Positions 24,775-34,543 are shown, counted from the first letter of the stretch. The stretch is 44,037 bases of DNA from an uncultured Chthoniobacterales bacterium (GCA_902805675.1 CADCTA010000055.1:1-44037), one strand, 5' to 3'. Made by a program: numbers and translations. The notes: generated by a model not told the origin, from the sequence alone.

Positions 24775-27335
24775 AGTGGCGCGCCGGCCTGGGCGCCGCA
24801 ACTCTAACGTGCTTCGCCTTCCTCCTTATGGCTGAAGCAAGCAGCGCCGCAGATCAACTGATCGAAGGCGCCGACGGCGCGAAGATCAAGCTCGCAACTA
24901 CCGGCGACGCGCTCCGCATCGAATACAGCGCGCCGGCTCCAGGAGCTCCGGCATGGGAGCGCACGATCTTCATCGCTCTCGACCTGGGCGGCAGCGAAGG
25001 CTCCGCGGTGCTGCCGTTCGAGGAGAAACTCGAAGGCTCGACCGTGTTCCTCCCGTTCCGCGCAAATAAATTCTACGCCCTCCAGGCGGGCACGAAGTCC
25101 AACAAGGAATGGCACCGCACGTTTGAGAAGTGGAGCTGGGGCGAGCGCGTCGACGCTTCGAAGGAACTGGTGGTGCAGTTCGACGAATTCGACTGCCGCA
25201 TCGAGCTCCCGCTCGACGAGCTCGGCACGTCCGGAAAGATCAAGCTCGCGATCTACTCGAAAGATTTCACGAAGAACTCCTGGGGCCGATTGTTCGCAGC
25301 GAGCGACGCGGCCGTAAGGCCTGGCGAGGGCGACAAATACATCCCGCACTACTGGGAAGTCGACCTGAAGGCCAGGAAGGGAGCACCGCTTGCGGCGCGC
25401 AAAGGACGGCTCACGACCGATGCCGGCAAGCTGCGCATCTACCAGATGTTCCCGCGCTTGTTTGGCAACACGAACGAGACCCGCAAGCCGAACGGCACGA
25501 TCACGGAGAACGGCGTCGGCAGGTTCAACGACATCAACGCTGCTGCACTGGCGTCACTCCAGGAGTTCGGCTTCACCCACATCTGGCTCACCGGCGTACT
25601 GCAGCAAGCAACCGCCACTGATTACTCGAGCATCGGCCAGCCACCCGATGATCCCGATTTGCTCAAGGGGCTCGCCGGCAGTCCCTATGCGATCAAGGAC
25701 TACTTCGATGTCTCGCCGGATTACGCGGAGCAACCGGAGAAGCGCATCGAGGAATTCAAAGCGTTGCTCAAGCGCGTCCGCGACCACGGCATGCGCACGT
25801 TGATCGATTTCGTGCCGAACCACGTTGCGCGCAGCTACGCGTCGGACGTGAAGCCGGAGTTCGACTTCGGAGCGAAAGGCCGCGACGGCGCGGGCGACGA
25901 CACGTCGAAGTATTTCGACCCGGAGAACAACTTCTTCTACCTCAAACCCGGCGCAGGCGGACCGCCGCTGAGATTGCCGACGGTGAAAGACGGCCAGGCG
26001 ATCAGCCCGACGTGCAAAGTCGCCGGACAGCAATGCGATGGCCTCTTCGATCCTGAAAAGGAGCACGGCAAAGTCACCGGCAACAACAAGGCGACGTGGA
26101 CGCCGGATCTCGGCGACTGGTACGAGACCGTGAAGCTGAACTACGGCTACGACTTCACCGATGCGGCGAAGAAGGTGCGCGAATATCCGAACGCGCTCAC
26201 GCCCGACAAGCCGGTGCCGGACACGTGGAAGAAGATGGATCGCGTGCTCGAATACTGGCAATCGTTAGGCGTCGATGGGTTCCGTTGCGACATGGCGCAC
26301 ATGGAGCCGCCGGAATTCTGGGCCTGGGCAATCGCACGTGCGCGTGAGCGCCAGCCGGACGTCGTCTTCATCGCCGAAGCCTACGATAACGATCCCGCAA
26401 AGGTGCCGGGCAGCGATCCCGTTGTCTCGCAGCTGAATGGCGGAAAATCGAACGTGATGTTCGATCTGTTGAACGCCGGCTTCACCGCGGTATACGACGA
26501 TCCCACGTACAAGGTGATCAAGAAGATCTACGACGGGCCCGGCTGGGCGAACGACATCGATGGCGCTCGCCCGGATGAGTTCATCTTCGACAACTCACTG
26601 CGCTATGCGGAGAACCACGACGAGGTGCGGCTCGCAGCGAAGAAAGAATGGGGCGGCGTCGGGATGAAGGTCGGTCCGGCGGTCTCGGCGATTCTGTATG
26701 GGCTCTCGCGTGGCCCCGCCATGCTCTACAACGGGCAGGAAGTCGGCGAGCCGGCCGCAGGCGTGGAAGGCTTCGGCGGCGACGACGCCCGCACGTCGAT
26801 TTTCGACTACTGGTCGATGCCGGAGCTGGTGAAGTGGACGAACGGTCACAAGTTCGACGGCGCCAAATTATCGCCGGAGCAGAAGGCGCTGCGGAGCACG
26901 TACGGCCGCCTCATCAAGGTGCTGGCGGAGCCGGCTTTTCGCGATGGCGAGTGTCTGGGTCTGAACGCCTCGAATCGCGACAATCCGAAGTATGGCCGGG
27001 TCGCGAACGAACAGCCGAGCGGCCACTGGATCTACAGCTTCCTGCGTTACGACGCTGCCACTGGCCAGCGATTCCTCGGTGTCGTGAACCTCAATCCCAC
27101 AACGGCACTGAAGGATGTGAGCGTGACGCTCGATGCGCGCGCGATCGAGTTCCTCGGCCTGTCGAAAGTAGACCCAAAGACTCTGCTCACGCTGGGCGAT
27201 AAGCTGGCTGCCAAAGACCCGGCGAGCATCACGTCGTCGATCGATGATGCTGGAACTGGCGGTATTCGGGTTGGCGACCTTGCTCCGGCGACGCCGCTCT
27301 TGTTCGAAGTGAAAGCCGACATCGCCAAGCCCTAG
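24771..27335 (+). CDS. Exported GH13 alpha-amylase family enzyme
   Basis: A glycoside hydrolase of 854 residues starting at a GTG inside the GTGA overlap with the MFS gene. A signal peptide ends near ASSAA-DQ (27), so the enzyme acts in the periplasm or outside. Residues 30-200 form an N-terminal beta domain. The barrel runs from about 215 (RIYQMFPRLFGNTNETR): region I DFVPNH at 346-351, region II GFRCDMAH with nucleophile Asp507, region III FIAEAYD with acid/base Glu536, region IV ENHDE with Asp617. All three catalytic acids are present. A C-terminal beta domain follows from about 740. The exact specificity (alpha-amylase, neopullulanase-like or transferase) cannot be fixed; alpha-glucan cleavage is likely, with products taken up by the coupled carrier. 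Confidence 0.93.
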   Translation: MKWRAGLGAATLTCFAFLLMAEASSAADQLIEGADGAKIKLATTGDALRIEYSAPAPGAPAWERTIFIALDLGGSEGSAVLPFEEKLEGSTVFLPFRANKFYALQAGTKSNKEWHRTFEKWSWGERVDASKELVVQFDEFDCRIELPLDELGTSGKIKLAIYSKDFTKNSWGRLFAASDAAVRPGEGDKYIPHYWEVDLKARKGAPLAARKGRLTTDAGKLRIYQMFPRLFGNTNETRKPNGTITENGVGRFNDINAAALASLQEFGFTHIWLTGVLQQATATDYSSIGQPPDDPDLLKGLAGSPYAIKDYFDVSPDYAEQPEKRIEEFKALLKRVRDHGMRTLIDFVPNHVARSYASDVKPEFDFGAKGRDGAGDDTSKYFDPENNFFYLKPGAGGPPLRLPTVKDGQAISPTCKVAGQQCDGLFDPEKEHGKVTGNNKATWTPDLGDWYETVKLNYGYDFTDAAKKVREYPNALTPDKPVPDTWKKMDRVLEYWQSLGVDGFRCDMAHMEPPEFWAWAIARARERQPDVVFIAEAYDNDPAKVPGSDPVVSQLNGGKSNVMFDLLNAGFTAVYDDPTYKVIKKIYDGPGWANDIDGARPDEFIFDNSLRYAENHDEVRLAAKKEWGGVGMKVGPAVSAILYGLSRGPAMLYNGQEVGEPAAGVEGFGGDDARTSIFDYWSMPELVKWTNGHKFDGAKLSPEQKALRSTYGRLIKVLAEPAFRDGECLGLNASNRDNPKYGRVANEQPSGHWIYSFLRYDAATGQRFLGVVNLNPTTALKDVSVTLDARAIEFLGLSKVDPKTLLTLGDKLAAKDPASITSSIDDAGTGGIRVGDLAPATPLLFEVKADIAKP

Positions 27336-27490
27336 CTCCAGCGACCGATCGCCATCTTCGCAGGCGCGACCTGGCCGCGGGCGCAGCGCACAGCGTTCGC
27401 CCGACACGCTGAACTGCACTTCACGTCTCGAGATTAGCGGCCCGCCCCGAAGTCGTTGCTCGCGGGCACTGCTTCGTCTTCAGTCCTCCC

Positions 27491-30400
27491 ATGCGTCGCT
27501 TCCTGGCTGCTCTGCTCTTTTCGGCTCTCGCTGTTTCCGCTTCCGCGCAAACGCCGCCCGGCAATGACACACGGCTGCTGCGTTTCCCGACGACGAACGG
27601 CGACCAGATTGTCTTCGCTTACGCGGGTCAGCTTTATACCGTGCCGCGCGATGGTGGCACGGCGCGCCGCCTAACGAGCGGCCCGGGCTACAGCTCTTTC
27701 CCGCGCTTCTCGGCCGATGGTGCGCAGCTCGCGTTTACGTCGCACTACGAAGGCAACACCGAAGTCTACGTCATGCCGGGAGATGGCGGCTCACCGAAGC
27801 GCCTAACGACTACAGCCACCCTCGGCCGCGACGACATTTCGGATCGCATGGGGCCGAACAACATCGTCATGGCCTGGCAGAACACGAAGCCGCTCGTCGT
27901 CTTCCGTTCGCGCATGAAGACGTTCAACGCGTTCATCGGCCAGCTCTTCACGGTCGGGATGGATGCCGAGCTGCCGCAGCAGCTGCCGTTGCCGCGCGGC
28001 GGCTTCGTGTCGTTCTCGCCCGACGATTCAAAGATCGCGTTCAACCGCGTGTTCCGGGAGTTCCGCACCTGGAAGAACTACCGCGGCGGCATGGCGGACG
28101 ACGTCTGGGTTCACGACTTCAAAACGGGCGCGACCGAGAACCTGACGAACAATGAGGCGCAGGACATCATCCCGATGTGGGGTGCGGATAATCGCGTCTA
28201 CTACATCTCCGATCGCGACGGGCGGATGAATCTCTACTCCACCGATGTCACCACGAAGGAGACGAAGCAGCTCACCACGTTCAAAGATTGGGACATCAAG
28301 TTCCCATCGATCGGCAAAGGAGCGATCGTGTTCGAACAAGCCGGCCAAATCTGGCGCTACGATCTCGCGAGCGGACAGGCCGCCGCCGTTCCGATCTCGA
28401 TCAAGGAAGACTTCGCCTCTGGGCGCGCAGCTCTCGTGGACGCCGGGAAGCACGTCGGCTCCGTCGCGCCGGGCCCTGACGGCAAACGCGCGGTCGCCGT
28501 CGCGCGTGGCGAGCTCTTCTCGGTTCCGGGCAAAGACGGCACGGCTCGCAATTTGACCCGCACCTCCAACGCGCACGAGCGCGACGCCGTTTGGTCGCCA
28601 GACGGCAAGTGGATCGCCTACAACTCTGACGTCACGGGCGAGAACGAGCTCTACATCCGCGCGCAGGACGGGAAAGGCGAGCCGCAACAGATCACGAGCG
28701 GCGCCGACACCTATTACTACCGGCCGGTCTGGTCGCCCGACAGCACGAAGCTGCTCTGGTCCGATCGCCTGCTGCGCCTGCGCTACGTCGATGTCGCGAG
28801 CAAGGCGGTCACCATGGTCGATCAGGATAAGTGGGGTGAAATCCGCGACTACAGCTGGTCGCCGGACAGCCAATGGATCGCATGGGAGCGGCCGGAGGAG
28901 AATGGGTTGCCGCGCGTTTACCTCTTCTCCACGCGCGACAAGAAGCCTGTCGCGGTGACCGATAACTGGTACGCCTCGGGCGATCCGGTCTTCAGCGACG
29001 ACGGCAAATACCTGCTGCTTGTCTCCAGCCGCGACTTCAAGCCGACCTTCAGCCAGGGCGACTTCGCAAATGTCTATCGCGACATGAGCCGCGTCTACTT
29101 GATGACGCTCGCGAAGGACACGCCGTCACCGCTCGAGCCGCGCAGCGACGAGGTCGGCAAAGATGAAAAGAAGGATGCTGCTGCTGCGGGCGCGTCCGCA
29201 TCGCCTGCTGCTAGCCCGGACAAGAAAGGCAGCCCCGCGAAGGACGACAAAGAGAAGAAGCCCGACGAGCCGAAGGCACCGCCGATCGTAAAGGTAGATC
29301 TCGATGGAATCGGGAACCGCCTCGTCGCCCTCAAGATCCAGCCAGGCGATTACGATGATCTGCGGATGGTTGGCGATCGAATTTTCTATCTGCGCCGCAC
29401 GCTCGCGGACGATCGCGGCGGCGGCGACGACGAGAACCCCGACAGCCAGAAGTCGCATCTCGCCTCCTACAGTCTGGAAGATCGCAAGGAGACCGTGGTG
29501 GGGCAGGTGAACAGCTATCAGATCACGAGCGACGGCAAGAAGATGCTCGTCAAAGTGGATAAGGATTACGCGATCGTCGACCTGCCTAAAGACAAGCTCG
29601 AGCTGAAGGACGACAAAGCCGGCAAGGACTTCAAACTGAAGCTCGACGCGCTCGACATGCAGCTCGATCGCCACGCGGAGTGGGCGCAGATCTTCAACGA
29701 AGCGTGGCGCCACATGCGCGACTTCTTCTACGCGCCAAACATGCATGGCGTCGACTGGAAGGCGCAACGCGACAAATACGCCGCGCTCCTCCCATTCGTG
29801 AACCATCGCAACGACGTCACGTATCTGATCTCGGAGTTGATCAGCGAGCTGAACGTCGGCCACGCCTACACCACGGCGGGGGAGCGGCCGGAGACGCCGC
29901 GCATCAAGGTAGGGCTGCTCGGCGCAGAGTTCTCGCGCGATCCCGGGTCGCGCGCCTATCGCATCGATCGCATTCTGCCGGGCGAGAACTGGGATGATCG
30001 CACGCGCTCACCGCTCACCGCCATCGGCGTGAACGTGAAGGAGGGCGATTACATCATCGCCATCAACGGCACGCCTGTCTCCACGCTGCCGAATCTCTAC
30101 GAGGCGCTCGTCGGCACTGCCGGCAAGCAGGTCATCCTGACGGTGAACAGCAGACCGGCTGCGGACGGTGCGCGCGACGTGACGGTGATCCCGACGGCGG
30201 ACGAAGCGCCGCTCTACTACATCGCGTGGATCCAGAAGAACCTCGACGAGGTCGCGAAGCGGACCAACGGCGAAGTCGGCTACATCCACATCCCGGATAT
30301 GGGGCAGCCAGGCTTGAATCAGTTCACGAAGCAATACTTCCCGCAGATCAACAAGAAGGCGATGATCGTGGACGTGCGCGGCAATGGGGGCGGCTTCGTT

Positions 30401-30886
30401 TCACCGCTGGTCATCGATCGGCTGCGCCGCGCGCTGGTCATGGTGGAGGTCGCGCGCAACGGCCAGCCGCAAGTCGACCCGAACCAGACATTCCTCGGGC
30501 CGATGGTGACGTTGATGAACGAGTTCTCCTCGTCCGATGGCGACATCTTCCCCCATCGCTTCAAAGCGTCCGGCTTGGGCAAGCTGATCGGCAAACGCAG
30601 CTGGGGCGGCGTGGTGGGGATTCGAAACTCACTGCCGTTCGTCGATGGCGGGACGGTCTCGAAACCGGAGTTCGCGCCCTACTCGAAGGACGGCAAGGAG
30701 TGGCTGATCGAAGGCTACGGCGTCGACCCCGACATCGTGGTCGATAACGATCCGGCGAAGGAATTCCGCGGTGAAGATCAGCAGCTGAACCGCGCGCTGG
30801 AAGAGATCCAGAACGAGCTGAAGACCAGGCGCTACGATCTCCCCTCGCCTCCGCCGTACCCGGACCGCTCGAAGCCGCGGAAGTAG
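27491..30886 (+). CDS. Tricorn-like protease with beta-propeller, PDZ and S41 domains
   Basis: An 1131-residue exported peptidase with a signal peptide (MRRFLAALLFSALAVSASAQ). Residues 25-550 show WD/TolB-like propeller blades (FPRFSADGAQLAFTS, AVWSPDGKWIAYNSD, YSWSPDSQWIAWERP). A charged low-complexity Lys/Glu/Asp/Pro insert lies near 550-600. The C-terminal half has the tricorn core domain (from about 731), a PDZ domain (about 845-915) and an S41 serine-protease domain with DVRGNGGG and NEFSSSDGDIFPH. By comparison with tricorn, the likely catalytic residues are His791 (GHAY), Ser1015-Asp1016 and Glu1074. It probably degrades peptides in the periplasm. The gene stands alone, 155 bases after GH13. 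Confidence 0.93.
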   Translation: MRRFLAALLFSALAVSASAQTPPGNDTRLLRFPTTNGDQIVFAYAGQLYTVPRDGGTARRLTSGPGYSSFPRFSADGAQLAFTSHYEGNTEVYVMPGDGGSPKRLTTTATLGRDDISDRMGPNNIVMAWQNTKPLVVFRSRMKTFNAFIGQLFTVGMDAELPQQLPLPRGGFVSFSPDDSKIAFNRVFREFRTWKNYRGGMADDVWVHDFKTGATENLTNNEAQDIIPMWGADNRVYYISDRDGRMNLYSTDVTTKETKQLTTFKDWDIKFPSIGKGAIVFEQAGQIWRYDLASGQAAAVPISIKEDFASGRAALVDAGKHVGSVAPGPDGKRAVAVARGELFSVPGKDGTARNLTRTSNAHERDAVWSPDGKWIAYNSDVTGENELYIRAQDGKGEPQQITSGADTYYYRPVWSPDSTKLLWSDRLLRLRYVDVASKAVTMVDQDKWGEIRDYSWSPDSQWIAWERPEENGLPRVYLFSTRDKKPVAVTDNWYASGDPVFSDDGKYLLLVSSRDFKPTFSQGDFANVYRDMSRVYLMTLAKDTPSPLEPRSDEVGKDEKKDAAAAGASASPAASPDKKGSPAKDDKEKKPDEPKAPPIVKVDLDGIGNRLVALKIQPGDYDDLRMVGDRIFYLRRTLADDRGGGDDENPDSQKSHLASYSLEDRKETVVGQVNSYQITSDGKKMLVKVDKDYAIVDLPKDKLELKDDKAGKDFKLKLDALDMQLDRHAEWAQIFNEAWRHMRDFFYAPNMHGVDWKAQRDKYAALLPFVNHRNDVTYLISELISELNVGHAYTTAGERPETPRIKVGLLGAEFSRDPGSRAYRIDRILPGENWDDRTRSPLTAIGVNVKEGDYIIAINGTPVSTLPNLYEALVGTAGKQVILTVNSRPAADGARDVTVIPTADEAPLYYIAWIQKNLDEVAKRTNGEVGYIHIPDMGQPGLNQFTKQYFPQINKKAMIVDVRGNGGGFVSPLVIDRLRRALVMVEVARNGQPQVDPNQTFLGPMVTLMNEFSSSDGDIFPHRFKASGLGKLIGKRSWGGVVGIRNSLPFVDGGTVSKPEFAPYSKDGKEWLIEGYGVDPDIVVDNDPAKEFRGEDQQLNRALEEIQNELKTRRYDLPSPPPYPDRSKPRK

Positions 30887-30893
30887 CCGAACT

Positions 30894-31083
30894 CTTCAAA
30901 CGCGTGTCATTCCGAGCGCAGTCGAGGAATCCCGTGGCAGACCGACAGTAGCGCTACCGGCCCACAACATCGCGCGCATCATCAGCGCGCTTCAAACGCC
31001 TGTCATTCCGAGCGCAGTCGAGGAATCCCGTGGCAGACCGACATTACTGCCACGGGATCCCTCCACTTCGGTCGGGATGACAG
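30894..31083. repeat. Direct duplication plus inverted copy of the GTCATTCCGAGC repeat
   Basis: A unit of 54 bases at 30894-30947 is repeated with one mismatch at 30990-31043 (period 96); each holds GTCATTCCGAGCGCAGTCGA and continues to CCCGTGGCAG. An inverted, more diverged copy occupies 31048-31082 (CTGCCACGGGAT...GGGATGACA), so 31001-31083 can form a hairpin. The array lies between two convergent genes and may serve as a two-way terminator. Confidence 0.8.
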
Positions 31084-31090
31084 CGGTGCG

Positions 31091-31975
31091 TCAGCTCTGT
31101 GGCTCGATGCGCTGGGTCTCTTTGTTGCGCAGTCCGTGCCGCTCGTGCTCCAGGTCGAGGACGCCTGCGGGTTCTTTGCGCAGCGCCGCCGGTACCTTGT
31201 CGCCGACTGGCCCCTTCGCAATCGATATGCCGCCGTCCACGAGCCAGAGCGCACCGGTCACATAGCTCGCTTCATCCGAGGCGAGGAAGGCATAAACGTT
31301 CGCCACTTCCTCGGTCGTGCCGCGGCGCGCCATCGGGCTCGCCTGGAGCAGCATCGTCTCCATCTCCTTGTCCATCGGCCCGCTCTCCTTGTGCGTCCAG
31401 GCGGTGTCGATCGGCCCAGGGCAAACGCAGTTCGCGCGCACGCCATGTCGCGCCTGCTCGACCGCCACTCCGCGCATGAACGAATGCATCCAGCCCTTCG
31501 TGCCGCCGTAGGTCGAGTTCTGCGCGAGGCCGATGAAGCCCGACTCGGAACCAGCCGATACGACATTGCCGCGCGTCTTCTGCAAATGCGGCAACGCAAA
31601 GCGCGTCATGAGGAACGCGGAGCGCATGTTCATCCGCACGGTGCGATCGAAATCCTCGATCGGGTAATCCTCCGTCATCGCGTTGTCGAGGAAGACGCCG
31701 GCGTTATTGATCAGCACGTCGAGGCGGCCGAACTGGGTGATCGCGAGCTCCACGCAGGCCCAGGCCGAGCTTTCATCTGAGACATCGCCCGCCTTGGCCG
31801 TCGCATCGCCACCCTTTGCGCGGATCGCCCGCGCCACGTCCTCGATCGGATCATCCGCCAATCCGCTCACGATGATCTGCGCGCCCTCCCGTGCGAACTT
31901 GTGCGCGATGGCTTCGCCGATGCCCGTGCCCGCTCCGGTGATGATCGCGATTTTGTCTTTGAGTCTTCCGTTCAT
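31091..31975 (-). CDS. SDR family NAD(P)-dependent oxidoreductase
   Basis: A cytosolic short-chain dehydrogenase of about 294 residues from the ATG at 31975 (MNGRLKDKIAIITGAGTGIG). It shows the cofactor loop TGAGTGIG at 13-20, an acidic D64-V turn, NNAG at 90-93, the catalytic Tyr156-x3-Lys160 in STYGGTK with a serine near 140-143, and CPGPIDTAW in the substrate loop. VTGALWLVDGG closes the fold. A polar extension of about 40 residues follows the usual end. In-frame ATGs upstream (31993 and 32095) would add up to 40 Arg/Ala-rich residues unlike the family. The substrate cannot be read from the sequence. Confidence 0.93.
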   Translation of the reverse strand: MNGRLKDKIAIITGAGTGIGEAIAHKFAREGAQIIVSGLADDPIEDVARAIRAKGGDATAKAGDVSDESSAWACVELAITQFGRLDVLINNAGVFLDNAMTEDYPIEDFDRTVRMNMRSAFLMTRFALPHLQKTRGNVVSAGSESGFIGLAQNSTYGGTKGWMHSFMRGVAVEQARHGVRANCVCPGPIDTAWTHKESGPMDKEMETMLLQASPMARRGTTEEVANVYAFLASDEASYVTGALWLVDGGISIAKGPVGDKVPAALRKEPAGVLDLEHERHGLRNKETQRIEPQS

Positions 31976-32171
31976 AGTTGGTTCCCAAGCCATCGCAGGC
32001 GCCGCGGGCGCCGGACGCACAGCATCCGGGTAGTCGCCCGAACGCGCTTCGCACCTCGAGCTTCGGAGGCGGGCAGCCGTCGCGTTAAGACGCACAAGCT
32101 CACCGCCTTACGCCTGACCAGCGAAAGATTCTTTGAACGTTTCCAGTGGGTCGCAGTCGAATAGCGGCAAG

Positions 32172-32342
32172 ATGAAGAAAGTGACGAACGCCGGGCCGCT
32201 GCCGCTGACTCTTGTCTGCGCGTGGTGCAAAGGTGTCATCAGGACAGGCGCGCCGAAGGTCAGCCATGGCATTTGCCGCCCTTGCTCCGCCCACTTTTTC
32301 GGCAAGCTCCGTCCGCGCGTGACGCGGCGGGTGCCGGCGTAG
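32172..32342 (+). CDS. Small zinc-ribbon-like protein
   Basis: A 56-residue basic protein with a compact metal-binding pattern: CAWC (Cys16, Cys19), 12 residues, then SHGICRPC (His32, Cys35, Cys38). The same CAWCK...SHGICPxC pattern is known at the ends of many PAS and response-regulator proteins; here it stands alone. The ATG at 32172 is preferred; an in-frame ATG at 32133 would add 13 residues. It is divergent from the SDR gene. Zinc binding is inference from the motif; function unknown. Confidence 0.6.
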   Translation: MKKVTNAGPLPLTLVCAWCKGVIRTGAPKVSHGICRPCSAHFFGKLRPRVTRRVPA

Positions 32343-32442
32343 TCAGGTCCGCTCGGATCGGGCGCTGCTCTGTGTATTGACGCGCGGATCGTGCGGTTGA
32401 TATGCTCGGAATTCACGAGCTGACGTCGAGCTTGCCTTACGT

Positions 32443-32652
32443 GTGAAACGAACCCTGATCCCGCTGTTACTCGCATCCAGCCTTGCTATGGCCGGATGTT
32501 CCCGCTCCGACAACGCGGCAACCGCGCAGCCGGCGGCAACGCCGACGCCAAACCTGCGGGCCGATGCCGATCGACTGCAAAACGCGATCAACAAGGCCGC
32601 CGAACAGCGGAAGCAGCAGAGCGGCGTCGCCTCGCCGTCTCCTTCGCCGTAG
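32443..32652 (+). CDS. Small lipoprotein
   Basis: A 69-residue lipoprotein starting at GTG: MKRTLIPLLLASSLAMAGCS gives a signal peptide with the lipobox AMAGC and lipidated Cys19. The mature part is Ala/Thr/Pro-rich, then has a short helix NLRADADRLQNAINKAAEQR with a Leu/Ile-spaced face and a Ser-Pro tail. No family recognised; small envelope lipoproteins of this type are often structural or regulatory. Confidence 0.7.
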   Translation: MKRTLIPLLLASSLAMAGCSRSDNAATAQPAATPTPNLRADADRLQNAINKAAEQRKQQSGVASPSPSP

Positions 32653-32730
32653 CGCAGATAATCGCGCACGCCGGCACGACATCGGCCACTCGTGCCTTTC
32701 GTCTGCGGGCGAGGTGCGTAAATTCGCTCG

Positions 32731-33858
32731 ATGTCGCGAGAGCGAACGAGCACGCGCAACGGCAGCGCACGATCTCCGCACGAAACGACGGTCGTGCGCG
32801 ACATGATCCTGATCGACCAGGAGCCGCTCAGACGCGAAGCGGCTGCCGAGTGCACCAGCGCAATGGCGCGCCTCGAGCATGCGCGCGCGGGCTGGCACCA
32901 GTTCGAGCACAAGGACAAACCTGCCTTCGCGCGATGGCGCGCGCGCGAGTTTGGTCCCCTCCTCAGCCGGGCACGCGAAGTAGAGGTGCAGATCCGCGAT
33001 CACCAGGCGCTGATCGATGAAGTGGAGAAAGAGATGCGCCGGCTGTTTCAGGACCCGCACACCGCTTACCAGCGGGTCATGTTTCGCCGCGCCGATCCCG
33101 CGGCCGCGGCGGAGGAAGAAGCAGCTCGCGCGCGGAGCGGCGGAACTGGAGCCGCGCAGAAGGTGAGCGAGTTCGAACAGGAAGCGCTCTTCCAGGAGTG
33201 GGTCCAGCGATCGCTCGGCACGAACCCGGACAAGATGGACGATGAGGCCTACTCCACCTCGTTCGAGGCGTTCAAGACCCACATGTTCCGCAGCGCGCCA
33301 GCCGAGCCGGAGCGGCCGCCAAACGCGCACCGGCCGCGAGAGGAGCAGCGAATTGCGGACGAGCTCGACGACGAACCCGAGGAGGAGAGCACCGACCCAG
33401 ACGCGCGCGTGAAGGAGCTTTACCGAACGCTCGTGCGGCGACTGCATCCCGACCTGCGCGCTGATGGAAGTGCCGCTGTCTCGGCGCTCTGGCACGAGGT
33501 GCAGGAGGCTTATGCCGCGAGCGACGTGGCGCGCATGGAAATCCTGCTCGCGGTCAGTGACATCGGCGCTGATCCGATGAGCGGCGAGACGAGCGTGTCG
33601 CAGATGCAGACCGTTGCCGCCGAATTAACCCGCGCGCTCGAATCGTTGGAGAAGAGCCTGGAGGAAGCGGAGCGCGAGGATGCATGGGACTTCGCTCGGC
33701 TCGGGGCGACCGATACTCTCCGCGCCCGGGTAGAGCGTGAGCTGAAGTTCGAGCTGGCCACGCGCACGGCTCGCCTCGATTTGCTCACGCAAACGATCTC
33801 CGGCTGGGTGCAGGGACCGGTCGCGAATCGCCGCATCGTGGTGGCGGGCAGCCGGTGA
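32731..33858 (+). CDS. J-domain-containing protein
   Basis: A 375-residue cytosolic protein. An N-terminal helical, charged region (30-115) is followed by an acidic linker (190-225) and a degenerate J-domain: VKELYRTLVRRLHPDLRADG with the HPD triad at 239-241 and a helix SALWHEVQEAYAASDVARME after it, as in proteins that stimulate DnaK ATPase. The C-terminal 100 residues are a coiled-coil-like helix (ELTRALESLEKSLEEAERED). Zinc and Gly/Phe regions of DnaJ are absent, so this is a specialised co-chaperone, not DnaJ. The ATG at 32731 is used; Met25 (32803) is possible. Confidence 0.8.
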   Translation: MSRERTSTRNGSARSPHETTVVRDMILIDQEPLRREAAAECTSAMARLEHARAGWHQFEHKDKPAFARWRAREFGPLLSRAREVEVQIRDHQALIDEVEKEMRRLFQDPHTAYQRVMFRRADPAAAAEEEAARARSGGTGAAQKVSEFEQEALFQEWVQRSLGTNPDKMDDEAYSTSFEAFKTHMFRSAPAEPERPPNAHRPREEQRIADELDDEPEEESTDPDARVKELYRTLVRRLHPDLRADGSAAVSALWHEVQEAYAASDVARMEILLAVSDIGADPMSGETSVSQMQTVAAELTRALESLEKSLEEAEREDAWDFARLGATDTLRARVERELKFELATRTARLDLLTQTISGWVQGPVANRRIVVAGSR

Positions 33859-33936
33859 TGGCCGCGATCACCCTTGCACCGCGGGAACGACGCGCTCGTT
33901 TGCACGGATGAGGAGTCGCGCCCACCTACAGCCACC

Positions 33937-34374
33937 ATGCACACGCGACTAATTCTCACCTGTTTATTAGCGCTGGCGACGGCGATGTGCGCGGTCGCAG
34001 CACCGACGCCTGAAGCGGTCGTCCAGGCACAACTCGAGGCCTACAACGCACGCGACATCGATGCATTCATCGCCACGTATGCCGACGACGTGAAGCTCTT
34101 CGAGTTACCCGACAAGCTTCTCTCGGAGGGAACCGCCACCATGCGCGAGCGGTATGGGAAGCTCTTCAAGGACGAGCGGCTGCACGCGACCATCGTGAAC
34201 CGCATCGCGCTCGGCAACACGGTCATCGATCACGAACGCGTGCGCCTCACCTTTCCCCAAGGTCCCGGCACCGTTGAAGCCGTTGCCATCTACGAAGTCA
34301 GTGATGGGAAGATCACGAAAGTCTGGTTTCGCTACGGCGAGAGAAAGCTCGATACCACTCCCGGTGCCCGATGA
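33937..34374 (+). CDS. Exported NTF2-like (SnoaL-type) protein
   Basis: A 145-residue protein with a signal peptide (MHTRLILTCLLALATAMCAV, cut near AVA-AP) and an NTF2/SnoaL-like fold: PEAVVQAQLEAYNARDIDAF then IATYADDVKLFELPD (the usual first helix pair), MRERYGKLF, and strands ATIVNRIALGNTVIDHERV, VEAVAIYEVSDGKITKVWFR. The length is normal for the family, which covers enzymes, ligand binders and toxin-immunity proteins, so a precise role cannot be given. The ATG at 33937 is chosen because the signal peptide starts there. Confidence 0.85.
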   Translation: MHTRLILTCLLALATAMCAVAAPTPEAVVQAQLEAYNARDIDAFIATYADDVKLFELPDKLLSEGTATMRERYGKLFKDERLHATIVNRIALGNTVIDHERVRLTFPQGPGTVEAVAIYEVSDGKITKVWFRYGERKLDTTPGAR

Positions 34375-34543
34375 GGAGCGCCCCACGGAAGAGTGTCTCG
34401 TGTGACGTGCAGACTAGCGACGTGCGGCGCCGCGCGGAGTCGCCGTCCGCACTGAGCGTCTGCGGAAGCGCGATGAGGATCATGGTCTTGTTCCCTGCGA
34501 TGCGGACGGGGGCTATCGCCTCGCGTCCGAGCCGCCCCACAAG

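Noticed and set aside
32108-32476. 122-codon minus-strand frame
   Set aside because: Antisense to the zinc-motif gene and the lipoprotein start, with no domain character.
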